From Bacteroidales bacterium (GTDB lineage: Bacteria > Bacteroidota > Bacteroidia > Bacteroidales > UBA10428), in the NCBI GenBank assembly GCA_016934395.1, contig JAFGSZ010000049.1, positions 28,204 to 92,203 of the forward strand: a stretch of 64,000 nt of DNA, read 5' to 3'. The position numbers were made by a program, and so were the translations under genes. The notes beneath the pieces are model-generated. The model did no database searches and was not told where the DNA came from. It saw only the letters and a program-made list of their open reading frames with translations. Positions 19,264 through 28,538 of this stretch are shown piece after piece; the stretch's first letter is position 1, and every line of letters begins with the position of its first letter.

Positions 19264-20052
19264 TTACAATAATTTACTTAAATAATTTCCGGCTTTTTTG
19301 CATAGCTCCGAAATAGTATCTATCGTATTTTTATCAACAGTTTTAAATGATGCCAGTTCAATAATTCCAATTACTTGTTTATTCAATAATATTGGAGATA
19401 TAATTAAATATTTAGGGGCCACTTTTCCCAAACCCGATTCTATCTTGAAATAATTTTCAGGAATTTCTTCAACAATAATAGGCTCCCTGGATTTAGCCAC
19501 CTGTCCGGTTAACGCTTCACCCAATTTGAAGTTTTTTGGTTCTTCTTCTCCCGTATATGCAAACCTTGCAAGACATGTATAATTTTGGCTCCGGGATTTT
19601 TTGCCATAAAACAGTCCCTGAACAAATCCGTATCTGTTTGCTATTTTTTTCAATAATTTTTCACCAAACTCGCTATTGGTTTTAGTAGATTTTATCTCTT
19701 TAAGCACCAAATCAATAAATTCGGCTATATCGGATTCCTCTTCAGATTCTTTCTCTACTTCATCATTTTCTGTCATTTGGGCAAGAATTTCTGATTTTTC
19801 AATTTCAACTTTTTCATGAATTATAGCTGAAATCTTGCCCGAATCTGATGTTACCAGTGAAGAATAAAATATTAAAATAACAAGGGCTAACATTAAAATG
19901 GTAAAAATAATCAGCCAAAATTTATTTTTGATTTCTCCTCCATCTGCCTGTTGATTCCATGCAATGGCAAAAAAGATAAATGAAATTATCAGAAACAGTA
20001 TAAAACTTATAATTGCTATTTTTCGATATTTATTATATAATTCCATTGACAT
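19264..20052 (-). CDS. Membrane-anchored GAF domain protein
   Basis: A 262-residue protein with two N-terminal hydrophobic helices (about residues 12-31 and 46-66), an acidic coiled coil (QMTENDEVEKESEEE), and one GAF domain (~115-260). The GAF part shares the pattern EEIPENYFKIESGLG and PILLNKQVIGIIELAS with the GAF domains of the SiaA-like phosphatase and of the 727-residue sensor in the same operon. No output domain exists, so it may bind the same ligand and act as a partner or competitor. ATG at 20052 (MSMELYNK) leaves one base after the cheB stop; ATG at 20046 is an alternative. Confidence 0.82.
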   Translation of the reverse strand: MSMELYNKYRKIAIISFILFLIISFIFFAIAWNQQADGGEIKNKFWLIIFTILMLALVILIFYSSLVTSDSGKISAIIHEKVEIEKSEILAQMTENDEVEKESEEESDIAEFIDLVLKEIKSTKTNSEFGEKLLKKIANRYGFVQGLFYGKKSRSQNYTCLARFAYTGEEEPKNFKLGEALTGQVAKSREPIIVEEIPENYFKIESGLGKVAPKYLIISPILLNKQVIGIIELASFKTVDKNTIDTISELCKKAGNYLSKLL

Positions 20053-20053
20053 C

Positions 20054-20611
20054 TTATAGTTTTAGCAAAAAGCTGATAATCTGATCGGTGGTATATACGT
20101 AATCAACCGGGGTAAGTTGCAGTGCCGATTGTGTCATAGCTTTAACTTCACATTCAGCCGGATCCTGCACAATAGCAACACCTCCATTGTCGTGAACTTT
20201 TTTTAAACCAAAGGCTCCGTCTCTATTTGCTCCAGAAAGTATGATGCCGATTAATTTATCACGATAGGCATTTGCAGCAGTGATAAACGACAGGTCTATT
20301 GATGGCCTGGAATGATTTAACGGATCTTCAGTGGATAAGGCTATTCTATTAGATAATTCAACAAACATGTGGTAATTTGCAGGAGCAAGATAAGCCTTAC
20401 CGGATTTTAATATATCCTTATCATAGGGTTCTTCAATTGGTATATTCGACTTAATGGATAAAGCTTCGACAAAACCAGATCGAACATGCTTTAATCTGTG
20501 TAAACATAATAATACGGGCATTGGAAAATCCTTAGATAAAGAATTCAGAATTTTCGTTACTACCTGAAAACTCCCGGCTGATCCTCCAATAATTATTGCT
20601 TTATACTGCAT
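20054..20611 (-). CDS. cheB: CheB-type protein-glutamate methylesterase, catalytic domain only
   Basis: A 185-residue protein that begins directly at the methylesterase fold (MQYKAIIIGGSAGSF), without the N-terminal receiver domain of canonical CheB. The catalytic triad is recognisable: Ser11 (GGSAGS), His38 (CLHRLKH) and Asp131 (SGANRDGAFG). The loop LAPANYHMFVE and the end QDPAECEVKAMTQSAL also fit. It should hydrolyse glutamyl methyl esters (or deamidate glutamine) on a sensor protein. It lies 3 bases after a cheR and 1 base before the GAF gene. Without a receiver it cannot be switched by CheA-type phosphorylation, so control must come from elsewhere. Confidence 0.9.
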   Translation of the reverse strand: MQYKAIIIGGSAGSFQVVTKILNSLSKDFPMPVLLCLHRLKHVRSGFVEALSIKSNIPIEEPYDKDILKSGKAYLAPANYHMFVELSNRIALSTEDPLNHSRPSIDLSFITAANAYRDKLIGIILSGANRDGAFGLKKVHDNGGVAIVQDPAECEVKAMTQSALQLTPVDYVYTTDQIISFLLKL

Positions 20612-20614
20612 TTT

Positions 20615-21439
20615 TTAAAGCTTCTTTTTATACACCCTTTCGAATTCATTTATTATTTCAAAACCCTTATAGGTTGAAGATTCTCGAATCTTTTCCCGAA
20701 TCCCGATAATCAGCAATCCTGTAGCGGAAAGGTTTTCATACATATTTGCTAAAACCTTTTCCTGAAGAGTAGGATTATAGTATATTAAAGAATTTCGAAA
20801 TATAATAAGCTTCACATTAATAGGTGAATCATCAAAATTAATATTTTGTCTTCGAAATTCAACATTATTAATTAACGACTTATTACGAATAGCAAAATAC
20901 CTGTCGATGGTATAATAGGATTGAAAACTCCCGCTTCCCTGAAATCTTTTATAATTTTCGGCAGAAATTTCAATTTTTTTCAGATCGTAACTTCCGTTTT
21001 TTATGTTGATAATATTTGCTTCGCTCGCACTTGATGCAATAATTTTTACCTTATTCAGTAACCCGATCTCATGCAATAAAATACAAAGGCTATAGAGTTC
21101 GCCTCCGGAAACACAATTGGGCAGCCAAATTTTATAATTCATCAAATCATGATCACTCAAATTTGCAAAATGCACTTCTCTAAGCCATCTCCAAAGTGAA
21201 GGATCCCGAAACATCTCTGAAGACGGAACAGATATTTCGTGTAAAAAAGTATCAAATTCTTCCGGGTGTTCTTTTAACTTTTTTAGTAAGCCATTTGCAT
21301 CAATAAGGCTATTACGGATGATAAACTTTTCAAGACGTTGCTTTAAGGAAGTCAAAGCATAATTAGAAAAATCATACTTATATTTTGTTTGAATCGTCTT
21401 TAAAATTTCGCGTATGTCAACAATACCTAAATCTATCAT
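20615..21439 (-). CDS. CheR-family protein-glutamate methyltransferase (divergent)
   Basis: A 274-residue CheR homologue. The N-terminal helical domain has YDFSNYALTSLKQRLEKFI and the family hallmark SVPSSEMFRDPSLWRWLRE. The SAM-binding motif, however, reads WLPNCVSGGELYSL, against the usual G/ACSTGxExYS, so the loop is partly degenerate. The later NxxY-type strand is LIIFRNSLIYYNPTLQEKVL. It should transfer methyl groups from SAM to glutamates of a coiled-coil sensor if active; reduced activity or a binding role is possible. It is a paralogue of the CheR at 23661-24500, two genes upstream in the same operon. ATG 21439. Confidence 0.85.
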   Translation of the reverse strand: MIDLGIVDIREILKTIQTKYKYDFSNYALTSLKQRLEKFIIRNSLIDANGLLKKLKEHPEEFDTFLHEISVPSSEMFRDPSLWRWLREVHFANLSDHDLMNYKIWLPNCVSGGELYSLCILLHEIGLLNKVKIIASSASEANIINIKNGSYDLKKIEISAENYKRFQGSGSFQSYYTIDRYFAIRNKSLINNVEFRRQNINFDDSPINVKLIIFRNSLIYYNPTLQEKVLANMYENLSATGLLIIGIREKIRESSTYKGFEIINEFERVYKKKL

Positions 21440-21451
21440 GTAATTGCCGTA

Positions 21452-23635
21452 CTAATTTTGAATATTTTCAGTAATATCTGTGGCCAAATTAAAAATTCTT
21501 GATTCCCGGCCTGATTTTTCTTTTATTATTGTAAAATATTCCTTCAGGAATATTTTTTTATTTTTTATTTTAAATTCCTCAATAATAGATACATCAGATC
21601 CTGATTTTAATTTTTTTAATACTGAACTTTCAAATTTTTCAAAAGACCCAGAAGTTGTTAAATCGGAGTGTTTTTTCCCTTTGATTTCTTCCTGATTTTT
21701 CCCCAGAAGTTTTAAAAACTTTTGATTTGCTTTTATTATTTTACCTTCCAGATCGTATTCCATTACATGGGCAACGCTATTCACAGCGTCAATTGTGATC
21801 GCCATTTCATCTTCCCTTCTTGTTGAATCTTCTTGTGTAGCCTGTAATTCTTCCATGTTCTGACGCATTTCTTCTTCCTGTTCCTGCATCACCGCTGCCT
21901 GGCGCTGGGTTTTTTCAAGCAATTCACTGGTTTTTGTATTATTCTGGGATATTTTAATAGAAGAGGCCATAGAATTGGCCACCTGTTGTACTAAATTTAG
22001 TTGAAAATCAGTAAAGGCTTTTAAAGAGGCTATTTCCAGCACACCTAATACCTGTTCATCTTCCAGCATTGGAACAAGCAAAAGGTGGTTTGGCGGTGCA
22101 TCTCCAAGCCCGGAAGTAATAATAATATATTCCGGGGGAACATCTTCAATTTTAATAATTTTCTTTTCAATTGCGCAGGTACCAACAAGTCCCTCTCCAA
22201 ACATTATAGATTTGGTGATATATTTTTTACGGTTATATGCAAAGGCGGCTTTTAACTCAAGAGTATTATTCTGGTCTTCGTTAATAAGATATAATCCGCC
22301 TTGTACTGATTCTGTATATTTAACCAATTCACGAATAAATACATCAGTAAGCTGTTGAATATTATTACTATTATTGTTGATTATTTCAGAGAATTTTGCA
22401 ATCCCTTCATTAATATATCTTCTTATTTCATTCTCTTTCGAATATTCAACATGTTCTTTCAGGGTAATATTTATTTTATCCTTAAGTTTCAATAGATTTA
22501 TTCCCAACTGGTCTTCCTCATTAACTTTTAACTCTGCATTAACATCATCTTCAACAAGTTTCTGTGTAAATAGATTTTTTTCCTGTAATCCTTCAGACAG
22601 GATATTAATGCTGTCTGCAATAGTATCATATTCAATTGTAGATTTATTAAGTTCAATTTTATCATCAATAATTCCGAGACTTATATTGGAAATATATTTC
22701 AACAAAAATTTTACAGGCTCAACAAAAACAGTTCTTACAGATCTAAAATAACCAATAACTAAAAAACATATTATCACAAATACGATTATCAGGCCTATAG
22801 CGGCAAAATTTCTCCTGGAAATTTTTTGATTTTCAACAACAGCAAGTAAATTATCCGAGGCTTCTAAAAGTTTGCTATCAGACAATTCTAACGCGGCAAG
22901 GTCTCCATCAATGGTGTTTCTGCCTAATTTATTATATAAATCGGTAAGTTGCTGCCCGATATTTGTATATAAATAAATGTTCTCGTTAAGTTCAATGCTG
23001 GAAAAATCGTCAGAATTTATATTAGATAAACTATATTGAAGGTTATTCAATTGATCTGAAATATCCTCCATTATAGAAGTCTGCCCATGAACTAAAAATT
23101 TGTTTTCTAATATCCTGATTTTTGAAAATTCCAGAATCAATTTCTCATTTTGAATATTTATTATTTGATTTTCAAGCTTATCTCCTGTTTCAATCCAATC
23201 GGAAATCAGGCCAAAATCTATATTCCCAATCTGTTTGTATGCGTAAATAACTCCCTGAAAAATATCCTTATTTTTAGTCAAATCCAGAATAATTTCTTCG
23301 GCAAGTGTATCTGATTTTTTAAGATACCGGGATGAAAACACGGATAAAGATTCGGTTATATCCTGATATTCTTTTTGATAGATTTCAAGATAATTGGTTT
23401 CTCCTTTTAAAAATAATTTAATGTCTTTATCGGCATTTAATAAAAATTCAGCCTGCAAAACCTGAAGCTTATCCATCTTGGATGTAATGGCAATTGCATC
23501 AACTCTTGATTTTTCGTAAGAATAATAATTACGAACTATTAAAATTATAAGTATAGACGATAAAAGAAAAATGAATAGTGAAACAAAAATAAGGTTAAAA
23601 AAATGCCTTCCAATTGTTTTTTTGTTACTTTTCAT
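21452..23635 (-). CDS. Membrane sensor with periplasmic helical domain, GAF and PAS
   Basis: A 727-residue sensor without kinase or other known output. A membrane helix at ~12-36 (FFNLIFVSLFIFLLSSILIIL) and a second at ~278-298 (FAAIGLIIVFVIICFLVIGYF) enclose a ~240-residue helical periplasmic region like the four-helix ligand domains of chemoreceptors. A HAMP-like region follows. A GAF domain occupies ~405-560 (GEGLVGTCAIEKKIIKIED, PEYIIITSGLGDAPP). Next comes a Gln/Glu-rich coiled coil (~575-605; EEEMRQNMEELQATQED) and a C-terminal PAS domain (~610-725). Flanked by cheR genes on both sides, it is the most likely substrate for the operon's CheR/CheB, with the coiled coil as a possible methylation region; this is inference. 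No MCP signalling tip is present. Confidence 0.82.
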   Translation of the reverse strand: MKSNKKTIGRHFFNLIFVSLFIFLLSSILIILIVRNYYSYEKSRVDAIAITSKMDKLQVLQAEFLLNADKDIKLFLKGETNYLEIYQKEYQDITESLSVFSSRYLKKSDTLAEEIILDLTKNKDIFQGVIYAYKQIGNIDFGLISDWIETGDKLENQIINIQNEKLILEFSKIRILENKFLVHGQTSIMEDISDQLNNLQYSLSNINSDDFSSIELNENIYLYTNIGQQLTDLYNKLGRNTIDGDLAALELSDSKLLEASDNLLAVVENQKISRRNFAAIGLIIVFVIICFLVIGYFRSVRTVFVEPVKFLLKYISNISLGIIDDKIELNKSTIEYDTIADSINILSEGLQEKNLFTQKLVEDDVNAELKVNEEDQLGINLLKLKDKINITLKEHVEYSKENEIRRYINEGIAKFSEIINNNSNNIQQLTDVFIRELVKYTESVQGGLYLINEDQNNTLELKAAFAYNRKKYITKSIMFGEGLVGTCAIEKKIIKIEDVPPEYIIITSGLGDAPPNHLLLVPMLEDEQVLGVLEIASLKAFTDFQLNLVQQVANSMASSIKISQNNTKTSELLEKTQRQAAVMQEQEEEMRQNMEELQATQEDSTRREDEMAITIDAVNSVAHVMEYDLEGKIIKANQKFLKLLGKNQEEIKGKKHSDLTTSGSFEKFESSVLKKLKSGSDVSIIEEFKIKNKKIFLKEYFTIIKEKSGRESRIFNLATDITENIQN

Positions 23636-23660
23636 ACTAAAATTGACTTAGTTGGTGTTT

Positions 23661-24500
23661 TTATACTTTATAATATGCGTATCCTTTTTTACTAAATTTT
23701 ACACTATGGGGGCCAAGTATAGTTTCATGCATTCCCAAAATCACACTTCCGCTATCATACAGGTTACTATGAAATAATTCGAAAATCCGGTTCTGCAAAT
23801 CATAGTTAAAATAAATAATAACATTTCTGCATAAAATTAAATCAAATTTAACATACATGGTATTCCCGTCCTTCACCAGGTCATGCTTTTTAAATATTGG
23901 TTTATCCCGTAGAAATTTATGCATTTTAATTGTATCTTTTGTTTTATCGATACTAAAATATTTATCATACGGAATATCATAATATTCTTCGTAATTATAA
24001 GGATTTTCTTTTACAACTTTATCAAAATTATCGAGATAACCTATATTAAACCTGAATTTATAGGTACCATTGGCTGCCGCATTTAAAACATCTGAATTAA
24101 TATCTGAGGCATATAATTTTGTTTTCTCAAGAATTCCCATCTCGTTAAGAAGAATCATCATGGAATATACTTCCTGGCCTGTGGAACATCCGGCATGCCA
24201 AATATTAATTACAGGATTATTTTTTAATTTCGATAAAATAGAATACCTGATGTATTGCCATACCTGTGGATCTCTGAATAATTCTGTAGTATTAACCGTG
24301 ATATCCTTTATTGTCCGTTCTACAAAATCACTATCTTCTTTTATCTTTTTAATGAAGCTGGTAACATTAGTGTTATTATCTATAAGAACTTTAGTTAATC
24401 TCCGCTTTAATGATTTTTCAGAATATTGGCTAAAATCATAATTTGAAGAGGTTTTTAGGGTATAAATAAACAACTGAAAGTCCTGTTCCGAAACCGTCAT
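23661..24500 (-). CDS. cheR: CheR-family protein-glutamate methyltransferase
   Basis: A 279-residue CheR with both domains. The N-terminal helical part carries YDFSQYSEKSLKRRL and TVNTTELFRDPQVWQYIR; the Arg in LFRD is the salt-bridge residue of the family. The SAM-binding motif is canonical (INIWHAGCSTGQEVYSM). The catalytic-domain strand FDLILCRNVIIYFNYDLQNRIF is followed by SVILGMHETIL. It is the promoter-proximal gene of the eleven-gene minus-strand operon, preceded by 461 bases of non-coding DNA. It should methylate a receptor-like sensor, most simply the adjacent membrane GAF/PAS protein, since no MCP gene lies in the window. Confidence 0.92.
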   Translation of the reverse strand: MTVSEQDFQLFIYTLKTSSNYDFSQYSEKSLKRRLTKVLIDNNTNVTSFIKKIKEDSDFVERTIKDITVNTTELFRDPQVWQYIRYSILSKLKNNPVINIWHAGCSTGQEVYSMMILLNEMGILEKTKLYASDINSDVLNAAANGTYKFRFNIGYLDNFDKVVKENPYNYEEYYDIPYDKYFSIDKTKDTIKMHKFLRDKPIFKKHDLVKDGNTMYVKFDLILCRNVIIYFNYDLQNRIFELFHSNLYDSGSVILGMHETILGPHSVKFSKKGYAYYKV

Positions 24501-24961
24501 ACATCAATAATTAACAAACTATCTATCTTTACCTGAAATATCTTTATTAAATCTATTAAAAGTTCCTGAATTTAAAAAAAAATAAATGAATAACATTACC
24601 AATGAATAATCTTATCCTAGAAATTAATGATTTTAAAGACCTAAACAATTTAATGTTTCCAGTCTACGTACACGATCATGTTTGGTTATATTTTTAGAAA
24701 GTAAAATATGTAAATATATGCCATGAGATAGGATTTGGGGAATTAAAAATGATTTTATATTTTTTACTGACTATATTAGTCTTTAAAAAATGCCCATTTC
24801 AGAATCAGATTTATTTAAATTTTGATTTTTTTACTACAGATTAATTCATTAAAAAAATAATACTCTGTTAAATCTGTATTTTAAAGTATACGGGGTATAT
24901 TTTCATAAAATTTCTTTATTCTAAAAGATGTAATTAATTTTACACGATAATAAATTATAAT
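24501..24961 (-). other. Intergenic region, divergent promoters expected
   Basis: 461 very AT-rich bases lie between the start of the Sia/Che operon and a plus-strand nitroreductase gene. On the minus strand TAGTTTG close to the cheR start resembles a -7 box with one base missing. On the plus strand TAATTTTA about 30 bases before the nitroreductase is one mismatch from TAnnTTTG. A 31-codon frame at 24602-24697 was judged accidental. Nothing else is visible. Confidence 0.4.
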
Positions 24962-25579
24962 ATGGAATTATCCGACGCTATTAAAAGCCGTACAAGTATT
25001 CGAAGTTTTACAGATGAAAAGATCAATCTGGAAGACATTAAAAACATTATAAATCTGGCCGGTTATGCTCCAAGTGTAAATAATTATCAGCCATGGAAGT
25101 ATATTGTAATTACCAATCATGAACTCATGCAAAACATGGCAGGTCTGGTAATAAAAAAAATTACCCAAATTCCGTTAAAAAAAAGTATAGCTGCTGAAAA
25201 TCTCCGTTCGCAGGTTACCTGGTATTCTACTTTTTTTAAAGATGCTCCTGCAATTATTGCTTTAGCAATTATTCCTGATGAAACCGTATTAGAAAAGGCT
25301 GTTCAGTTATCGCATGAGGAAATAAATAAAATTCGAAACTACCCTGATATCCAAAGTGCAGGTGCAAGCATACAAAATCTTCTGCTTGCAGCAACAGAAA
25401 AAGGATATGGGACGTGTTGGCTAAGCGGGCCGATGTTTGCAAAAACAGAAATTGAAACCATGCTGAACATTACGGCTCCCTGGAGCTTATTAACATTTGT
25501 AGCTATTGGAAAAGCAAAGAATATTCCCAAACTTAAAGAAAAACTTAACCTTGCCGATTCAATTGAAATTTTTGATTAG
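24962..25579 (+). CDS. Nitroreductase family flavoprotein
   Basis: A 205-residue FMN-dependent oxidoreductase of the nitroreductase fold. The N-terminal phosphate-binding motif is seen as AIKSRTSIRSFTDEKI. It is followed by GYAPSVNNYQPWKYIVIT (FMN and substrate contacts), then the helix SAGASIQNLLLAATEKGYG and the CWLSGPMF segment near the flavin. Such enzymes reduce nitroaromatics, quinones or enones with NAD(P)H; the substrate cannot be predicted here. The gene stands alone, convergent with the hybrid kinase (11-base gap). ATG 24962. Confidence 0.92.
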   Translation: MELSDAIKSRTSIRSFTDEKINLEDIKNIINLAGYAPSVNNYQPWKYIVITNHELMQNMAGLVIKKITQIPLKKSIAAENLRSQVTWYSTFFKDAPAIIALAIIPDETVLEKAVQLSHEEINKIRNYPDIQSAGASIQNLLLAATEKGYGTCWLSGPMFAKTEIETMLNITAPWSLLTFVAIGKAKNIPKLKEKLNLADSIEIFD

Positions 25580-25590
25580 AAAACCGGAAA

Positions 25591-27609
25591 TTATTTTTTT
25601 TTCAAATACTTTTCCAGAATCTCCTGAAGCTTTTCGATTTTTAAAGGTTTTTCAATATAATCATCGCAACCGGCCTGTAAACATTTATTTTTTTCATCTT
25701 CGCTGGCATATGCCGTTTGCGCAATAACCGGCAATTTTTTTTGAATTGATTTAATTTTAGCTGTGGCAGTATATCCGTCAATATCCGGAAGCTTAATATC
25801 CATTAATACCATATCGATATTTTTACTATTTTTCACAATTTGGATAGCTTTCAGTCCATCGGATGCATGCAAAAGTTTAATTTTTTTATCCTCGAACAGG
25901 GTTTCTAGCAACTGGTAGGAAAACTCATCGTCTTCAACCACTAAAATTTTTTTATCTTCCCAATTAATAGATATCTGAGAAATATCTAACGGGGATTCTG
26001 CTGGTTTCTGACCTGGAATGAAAGGAACAGTAAACCAAAACGTAGATCCTTTATTAGTTTTAGATTCCACCCATATTTCCCCTTCAAGCAATTCTATCAG
26101 ACCCTTGGATATAGCCAGGCCCAGGCCGGTACCCCCGTATTCTCTAGCATATGAGCTGTCTACCTGGCGGAATCTTTCAAAAATTTCTGACTGAAGCTTT
26201 TCTTTTATTCCTATCCCGGTATCTTTAACAAAAAATGTTAAGTTTTGATCAATCCGTTCACAGCCAAAAATAATTGATCCCCTATTTGTGAATTTCATTG
26301 CATTTGATAAGAGATTTATTAGTACCTGCTTAATTCTCAGTTCATCAGAAACAATAAATGTGTCCAATTCAGATAATGTTTTTTTCAGTTCTAAATAAAT
26401 TCCTGTTTTCTTTTGTCTAACCAATTCTTCTTTAAAATAAACATACAGTTGATTTAATAAATTATTCAAACTGAAACTATTGCAATTAAGTCTTAGTTGC
26501 CCGGAATCAATTTTCGATATATCTATAATATCATTTATTAGTCCCAGGAGCTGATTGCCACTCGACAGGATAATATCCAGATACCTGTTTTTTTTATCTA
26601 CGGAAAGATCTTTATTTCTAAGAAACTGGGAAAATCCCAGTATTCCATTTAATGGTGTACGAATCTCATGGCTCATGTTTGCCAGGAACGAAGATTTAAG
26701 TTGATCGGCTTTCTCTGCCAGTCTTTTGGCCTTTTTTAGTTTTCTTTGTTCTTCTTTTAAATCAGTAATATCAAGTCCAATTCCAATAATTCCAATAACA
26801 TTTCCATTTTCATCAAACCAGGGCATTTTTGAAGTGGAATACCATCTGATGCGTCCCTTTTTGGATATCAATTTTTCTTCCATATTTATTTTGGGATGCC
26901 CGGTTCGAATAATCTCCTGTTCGTCGTCGTAAAGTTTTTTTGCGGTTTTCTGCGGAAAATAATCAAAATCAGATTTACTAATCAGCTCTTCTGGATACAA
27001 ATGCCCCAGTTGTTGTGCCATTGATTTGTTAACATATATAAACTGACTATTGATATCTTTTACATAAATATTTTCCGGAATACTGTTTATTAAATAGTTT
27101 AATAACTCTTTATCTTTTTTATTCTTCTCTTCAGATTTTTTTATGTCGCTAATAGAATGAATTTGTGCAAGATAAACATCCTTCCCTGATTGGTTTTTTT
27201 CAATTTTTGATATGCTTACTATGCACCATATCAATTTTGAATCCTTTCTTTTTAACCTCACTTCATGCAAATTGGTATTTGCTTTATTATGAGTACTTTC
27301 AATTCCCATTAATTCACCGGTAAATTTATCTGTAAGCAAGCTGTTAAAATTTAACTCAACCAACTCATGTTTTGAATATAAAGTAAGGCTTTCAAAAGCT
27401 TTATTCACAAGCAATATTTTCCCATATTCATCCATAACAAATGTACCTGCATATAATGCATCGAATAAATATTTATAATCTATGATTTCGCTGTTGTTTG
27501 TTTCGTTAATCTGATGGGTCGACGATTCAGAAACATAGTCTGAAGATCCGCCAATTACTGTCGTTTTCTTCGTTGATGTTTTGGAAGATTTTTTTTGTTC
27601 CTTATGCAT
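25591..27609 (-). CDS. Hybrid histidine kinase (PAS-PAS-HisKA-HATPase-REC)
   Basis: A 672-residue soluble hybrid kinase with no membrane segment. A low-complexity Ser/Thr/Lys N-terminus precedes two PAS domains (~45-160 and ~165-290; DEYGKILLVNKAFESL, VKDINSQFIYVNKSM). The dimerisation/phosphoacceptor helix is FLANMSHEIRTPLNGILGF. The ATPase domain shows the N box LLSNAMKFTN, DTGIGIKE and GGTGLGLAIS. The receiver (~550-670) carries VVEDDEFSYQ and the phosphoacceptor Asp in VLMDIKLPDIDG. It probably feeds a phosphorelay; no response regulator with DNA-binding output is adjacent. It is convergent with the nitroreductase gene. Confidence 0.94.
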   Translation of the reverse strand: MHKEQKKSSKTSTKKTTVIGGSSDYVSESSTHQINETNNSEIIDYKYLFDALYAGTFVMDEYGKILLVNKAFESLTLYSKHELVELNFNSLLTDKFTGELMGIESTHNKANTNLHEVRLKRKDSKLIWCIVSISKIEKNQSGKDVYLAQIHSISDIKKSEEKNKKDKELLNYLINSIPENIYVKDINSQFIYVNKSMAQQLGHLYPEELISKSDFDYFPQKTAKKLYDDEQEIIRTGHPKINMEEKLISKKGRIRWYSTSKMPWFDENGNVIGIIGIGLDITDLKEEQRKLKKAKRLAEKADQLKSSFLANMSHEIRTPLNGILGFSQFLRNKDLSVDKKNRYLDIILSSGNQLLGLINDIIDISKIDSGQLRLNCNSFSLNNLLNQLYVYFKEELVRQKKTGIYLELKKTLSELDTFIVSDELRIKQVLINLLSNAMKFTNRGSIIFGCERIDQNLTFFVKDTGIGIKEKLQSEIFERFRQVDSSYAREYGGTGLGLAISKGLIELLEGEIWVESKTNKGSTFWFTVPFIPGQKPAESPLDISQISINWEDKKILVVEDDEFSYQLLETLFEDKKIKLLHASDGLKAIQIVKNSKNIDMVLMDIKLPDIDGYTATAKIKSIQKKLPVIAQTAYASEDEKNKCLQAGCDDYIEKPLKIEKLQEILEKYLKKK

Positions 27610-27797
27610 CAGGAAGTATATTAATTATAATTTATAAAACTACAACAACCAAAAAATAATGATAGTTGAGAAAGTATGAAGATAATAACAAATTAGTCAA
27701 TATTTTATCTCCGGATTCAAACCAATAATAGATGAATAAAATTACAAGTTTATTCTGTTAAGTTGATTTTTTAATAAATACTATTTCAGTTAAAGGA

Positions 27798-28448
27798 TTA
27801 AATATTTTCCTGTAAGGCCTTTATATTTAGTTTATATTGTGTACCCTTATCCGATAATTCAACAGATATTATATCAAGAGTAGCCAGATTTATTAATGTG
27901 CGTTCCGCTCTATATCTTCTGATATTAGCTATTTTCATAAACTTAGAAAGAGATACCGACTCATATGTGCGAAGATAATCCAGTAAAATTTGCTCTATTT
28001 TCCCGTACCGTAAAAGCACACCCTTTTTACTTTTTTTCTTTTTCCAAACTTCAAGAAGAATTCTATTTGCTAAAAGATTCTGATCGCCTTTACGAATATA
28101 AACCATCCATTTGTCTCGGGTGTCTTTTGCAGAATGGGGCATTTTTTCGCTTTTAGGAATGGCGATTTCAAGAACCGATTTTCGATCAATTATCCATCGG
28201 TTTGTTACAAAGTTTACCGGCGGTTTACAATACAAATGTGCGGCCAGCTCAACCATATAAATTTCTTCTTCGGTTCTAACGCCGGCAATTACACCATTAT
28301 CTTTTACACCAATTAATAGTTTTCCCCCATCCGTATTTGCAAAGGCAGCTATGGTTCGTGCAATTTTTTTTGCATCGGAAATTTCGAATTTAAAATCAAG
28401 CTGCTGATTTTCTCCCTGATGAATCAGATTTTTAATATAAGTACTCAA
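27798..28448 (-). CDS. AlbA_2 (Schlafen-type) DNA-binding domain protein
   Basis: A 216-residue protein. Residues 1-~125 are an AlbA_2/Schlafen-type domain: GENQQLDFKFEISDAKKIAR, AFANTDGGKLLIGVKDNG and the later strand DRKSVLEIAIPKS, ending in YIRKGDQNLLAN. The C-terminal ~80 residues form a likely winged helix (SLSKFMKIANIRRYRAERTLINL). Such proteins are usually annotated as ATP-binding or transcriptional regulators. No ATG is available near the domain start; TTG at 28448 is taken. The gene is alone, followed by the hybrid kinase after 188 bases and preceded by tRNA-Ala. Confidence 0.8.
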   Translation of the reverse strand: MSTYIKNLIHQGENQQLDFKFEISDAKKIARTIAAFANTDGGKLLIGVKDNGVIAGVRTEEEIYMVELAAHLYCKPPVNFVTNRWIIDRKSVLEIAIPKSEKMPHSAKDTRDKWMVYIRKGDQNLLANRILLEVWKKKKSKKGVLLRYGKIEQILLDYLRTYESVSLSKFMKIANIRRYRAERTLINLATLDIISVELSDKGTQYKLNIKALQENI

Positions 28449-28538
28449 AGGATTGAGAATTTCTTGTATTACAAGCAGCGAAGTGCACTCAATTCAGAAG
28501 TGTACAGTCTAATATCCTGTCGATTTCTGAAAAAAAAG

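Noticed and set aside
11113..24500. Interpretation as a chemotaxis operon
   Set aside because: CheB and CheR are present but there is no CheA, CheW, CheY or MCP, and the other genes are of the Sia partner-switch type.
24602..24697. 31-codon ATG frame in the gap upstream of the nitroreductase
   Set aside because: Very short, no ribosome-binding site, AT-rich composition and no recognisable motif; likely chance.
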